Notes under the pieces: model-generated | The model's input: the letters and a program-made list of their open reading frames with translations, nothing else | Told to the model about the DNA's origin: nothing | Databases searched by the model: none | Source: Fidelibacterota bacterium | GTDB taxonomy: Bacteria; Fidelibacterota; Marinisomatia; Marinisomatales; UBA1611 | Assembly (NCBI GenBank): GCA_002713885.1 | Contig: PAVC01000018.1 | Coordinates: 23,615-31,137 of the forward strand | Direction: 5' to 3' | Length of the DNA stretch: 7,523 nucleotides | Shown: positions 7,092 through 7,523 of the stretch, piece after piece | Position numbering within the stretch: position 1 is the first letter of the stretch | Layout: the number at the start of each line of letters is the position of its first letter | Translations under genes and position numbers: made by a program

Positions 7092-7120
7092 TTGACTCAT
7101 AAAGTATAATCATATACTTT
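7092..7120 (+). promoter_or_regulatory. Candidate promoter of the small-RNA locus
   Basis: TTGACT (7092-7097) is followed by a 17-nt spacer and TACTTT (7115-7120). This parallels TTGACT-18-TAATTT before tRNA-Leu. An overlapping TATACT (7113-7118, 15-nt spacing) is an alternative -10. Either predicts a start near 7125-7127, immediately before the first hairpin. Confidence 0.45.
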
Positions 7121-7126
7121 TTATCA

Positions 7127-7221
7127 ATAAAGGTGCTGGTTTGGTACCTTTGGTATGTGGAAGGGGTAGACGTTCACTTTGATCCGAGGTCAATGTGAAG
7201 TCTGCCCCATTTTTTTTATTT
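7127..7221 (+). ncRNA. Candidate small non-coding RNA, family not recognised
   Basis: About 95 nt between a promoter-like element and a very strong terminator. Hairpin 1 pairs AAAGGTGC (7129-7136) with GTACCTTT (7144-7151) around the loop TGGTTTG: 8 bp including one G-U. A purine-rich single-stranded linker GGTATGTGGAA follows (7152-7162), then the long terminator hairpin (7163-7208) and a T-run. The local base composition is much more GC-rich than the AT-rich DNA on both sides, as expected for a structured RNA in such a genome. It does not look like SRP RNA, 6S RNA, tmRNA or RNase P RNA. The alternative is that it is only an elaborate 3' trailer and terminator of tRNA-Leu, 80 nt upstream. 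Confidence 0.55.
7163..7217 (+). terminator. Long intrinsic terminator of the small RNA / tRNA-Leu transcript
   Basis: GGGGTAGAC (7163-7171) pairs with GTCTGCCCC (7200-7208) through nine pairs including one U-G. A bulged G (7172), five pairs (TTCAC/GTGAA), a U-U mismatch and six more pairs (TTTGAT C-type arm closing on CGA) follow. An A and then eight T's (7210-7217) come after it, then ATTTT. About 20 pairs make this far longer than a typical terminator stem. Confidence 0.85.
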
Positions 7222-7407
7222 TACTATATAAAGAACTATAAGTTCTATTATTACATAATTTATGTTGATATGTTAATGTATTATATTAATATTATATTTA
7301 TGAATAATTATAAAATTGTAGGCGAAAGCATAATTGTTAATTGAGAATTAGATCCTATTGAATCTTTTACTTTAAGTGTAAAGATTTATCAATGTTATAT
7401 TGAGCGC
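7222..7407. other. AT-rich intergenic DNA without a recognisable gene
   Basis: Extremely AT-rich, with a perfect short inverted repeat AGAACT-ATA-AGTTCT (7232-7246) and an imperfect one at about 7360-7385 (AATCTTTTACTT/TGTAAAGATT) downstream of the RecX-like stop codon. Neither has a convincing U-tract on the minus strand. A plus-strand frame from ATG 7300 is broken by TGA at 7342. I see no gene here. Confidence 0.6.
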
Positions 7408-7523
7408 TTATAGATCCAAATATTTAGTCAATGCCCCTTCAATATCTTGCCAATAATGACCTTTTCTTTTAAGCTTATTAATTAATTTTCGCTTCAGTTT
7501 TTCATCGCTATTTATATTGTCTG
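7408..7523 (-). CDS. C-terminal fragment of a RecX-like protein (gene runs off the right edge)
   Basis: Only the last 37 residues are in the window, read from 7521 to the TAA at 7410-7408. The other two minus frames stop within a few codons. The visible end includes KRKLINKLKRKGHYWQDIEGAL, which resembles the last three-helix repeat of RecX regulators (pattern K-basic-L-x-x-x-L-x-R-K-G-a-x-W/Y-x-x-I-x-x-x-L). RecX binds RecA filaments and limits their activity. The match is short and from memory, so the name is tentative; other small helical proteins could end this way. No clear terminator follows it. Confidence 0.5.
   Translation of the reverse strand, partial: DNINSDEKLKRKLINKLKRKGHYWQDIEGALTKYLDL

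Noticed and set aside
6897..7100. 67-aa minus-strand ORF containing REGIEPPRAYTH
   Set aside because: It is antisense to tRNA-Leu; this kind of proline-rich peptide is a well-known false translation of tRNA genes.
7133..7198. 21-codon frame from GTG 7133, rich in Trp and Tyr (VLVWYLWYVEGVDV), and the tiny frame ATG TGG AAG GGG TAG
   Set aside because: Considered as leader peptides of an attenuator, but no biosynthetic gene follows on the plus strand, and the bases are explained by hairpin pairing.
7300..7413. Plus-strand frame from ATG 7300 to TAG 7413 with an internal TGA at 7342, tempting as recoding or a UGA=Trp code
   Set aside because: gpsA ends normally at TGA, so UGA is a stop here. 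There is no ribosome site, no SECIS-like support and no recognisable peptide.

Overview
The window looks like chromosomal DNA from a free-living bacterium with a low-GC genome (about one third GC by eye). All recognisable protein genes lie on the minus strand. The gene set is housekeeping: rimP, nusA and infB for transcription and translation, gpsA and a long-chain acyl-CoA ligase for lipid metabolism, and two tRNA genes. NusA is short (436 aa, one C-terminal helical repeat). The tRNAs carry no encoded CCA. A small membrane-anchored TPR protein sits beside the rimP operon. Together these argue against an enterobacterial-type gammaproteobacterium and would suit a marine low-GC lineage such as Neomarinimicrobiota (SAR406) or a relative of Bacteroidota. 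That placement is inference from remembered family resemblance, not a search result.

Layout, read along the minus strand from right to left: a partial gene whose C-terminus resembles RecX (7408 to the window edge); an AT-rich intergenic block; a long-chain fatty-acid CoA ligase (start placed at 6804) followed 6 nt later by gpsA; a hairpin; tRNA-Arg(CCU); a YfgM-like TPR membrane protein starting 25 nt after the tRNA; a 93-nt gap with two inverted repeats; then rimP, nusA and infB, separated by only 15 and 26 nt. infB runs off the left edge inside its GTPase domain.

Only two elements read on the plus strand, both in the right-hand intergenic region: tRNA-Leu(CAA) at 6965-7048 and, just behind it, a probable stand-alone small RNA at about 7127-7221. 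The small RNA has a TTGACT -35 like the one before the tRNA, a first hairpin at the predicted start, a short single-stranded purine-rich linker, and a long (about 21 bp) terminator hairpin followed by eight T's. I do not recognise its family; it is the most interesting undescribed signal here.

Functionally, RimP, NusA and IF2 form the classic small-subunit maturation / transcription elongation / translation initiation operon. The hairpin that ends 12 nt before the rimP start codon is placed either to end the TPR transcript or to regulate this operon. The ligase and GpsA supply acyl-CoA and sn-glycerol-3-phosphate, the two building blocks of phospholipid synthesis. No mobile element, CRISPR array, toxin-antitoxin pair or defence system is visible.
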